Shown here piece by piece: positions 5,443 to 5,687 of a stretch of 5,687 nt of DNA. The position numbers and the translations under genes were made by a program. The stretch comes from Candidatus Bathyarchaeota archaeon (lineage in GTDB: Archaea; Thermoproteota; Bathyarchaeia; Bathyarchaeales; Bathyarchaeaceae). Location of the stretch: positions 293,797 to 299,483 of the forward strand of contig CP070709.1 of the NCBI GenBank assembly GCA_020350305.1. The letters are read 5' to 3'. The notes beneath the pieces are model-generated. The model did not search any database. It was not told the origin of the DNA and saw only the letters and a program-made list of their open reading frames with translations. Each line of letters starts with the position of its first letter. The stretch's first letter is position 1.

Positions 5443-5687
5443 TTCTCCATCACCTTTCTTCTAAGGATCGAATGCGGTAATGAATACTTGTAGAAAGTGC
5501 CAACCGGATCCTTGATTTGGTTTATCAATTTCTCTGCATCAAAGCCTACTTCTTTCTCCTCGTCGATGCCAAGAATAGATGCTAAAGCACTCATCATAGC
5601 CGCCCCTTGTTCTGAAACATTGGGGCAAGGACCACCACAACCAGTGCAAGGATAACCAACGTTCAAACATTGTGCGCTGCAGCCTGC
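5439..5687 (-). CDS. mvhG: [NiFe]-hydrogenase small subunit, C-terminal part (mvhG-like), cut by the window edge
   Basis: Only the last 82 codons are in the window, and the frame is open across the right edge, so the TTG at 5666 is not the start. The visible part begins AGCSAQCLNVGYPCTGCGGP, with cysteines spaced as for the medial and distal [4Fe-4S] clusters of group 3 small subunits, and ends KVMEK. The subunit relays electrons between the Ni-Fe site in MvhA and the next carrier (MvhD in methanogens and relatives). Its TGA overlaps the mvhA ATG by 4 bp, which points to a fixed stoichiometry. The sequence is too short to separate MvhG from FrhG with certainty. Confidence 0.8.
   Translation of the reverse strand, partial: AGCSAQCLNVGYPCTGCGGPCPNVSEQGAAMMSALASILGIDEEKEVGFDAEKLINQIKDPVGTFYKYSLPHSILRRKVMEK
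5449..5455 (-). promoter_or_regulatory. Ribosome binding site of mvhA inside the small-subunit gene
   Basis: AGGTGAT, a full match to the archaeal 16S rRNA 3' end, lies 6 nt before the mvhA ATG at 5442 and within the last codons of the small subunit. It settles the mvhA start and the 4-bp ATGA overlap. Confidence 0.7.

Noticed and set aside
5664..5666. TTG as the start of a 75-residue cysteine-rich ferredoxin-like protein
   Set aside because: The frame is open upstream to the window edge and encodes further cysteines in the pattern of a hydrogenase small subunit, so this is an internal codon.

Overview
The window looks archaeal. Supporting signs are TATA-type promoters at archaeal spacing, two probable leaderless starts, the archaeal DUF457 and two-repeat SLC41/MgtE membrane families, the N-terminal piece of an SSV-type (partitioned) integrase read antisense through a tRNA-His gene, and an F420-non-reducing (group 3c-like) [NiFe]-hydrogenase. 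An uncultured anaerobe of the Bathyarchaeia or Asgard type would fit, but the lineage cannot be fixed from this sequence alone.

Layout from left to right: (1) A GNAT acetyltransferase on the minus strand runs off the left edge and is broken by an in-frame TAA; recognisable family sequence continues in the same frame after the stop. (2) A divergent promoter region separates it from a small four-helix membrane protein (DUF6326-like) on the plus strand. (3) A GC-rich patch holds a ribbon-helix-helix ORF whose last 18 codons are the antisense of a tRNA-His(GUG) gene. This is the classic form of an int(N) integrase remnant at an att site. The tRNA itself has A.C mismatches in its acceptor and D stems. 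(4) On the minus strand follow a DUF457 membrane metal-dependent hydrolase-like gene and, just upstream of it, a two-repeat SLC41/MgtE cation transporter with a leader of about 150 nt containing a 14-bp perfect palindrome. (5) The right end is the 3' part of a hydrogenase operon on the minus strand: small subunit C-terminus (mvhG-like, cut by the window edge), large subunit mvhA (4-bp ATGA overlap), and, 48 nt further on, the M52 maturation endopeptidase that should trim the large subunit.

The hydrogenase block is one functional unit. MvhG and MvhA form the H2-activating heterodimer, and the protease removes the 25-residue tail behind His458 after nickel insertion. In relatives this module passes electrons through MvhD to heterodisulfide reductase for flavin-based bifurcation; those partners would lie beyond the right edge. 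If the integrase model is right, the former mobile element lay to the left of the tRNA, so the GNAT and DUF6326-like genes may be cargo and the genes to the right host chromosome.
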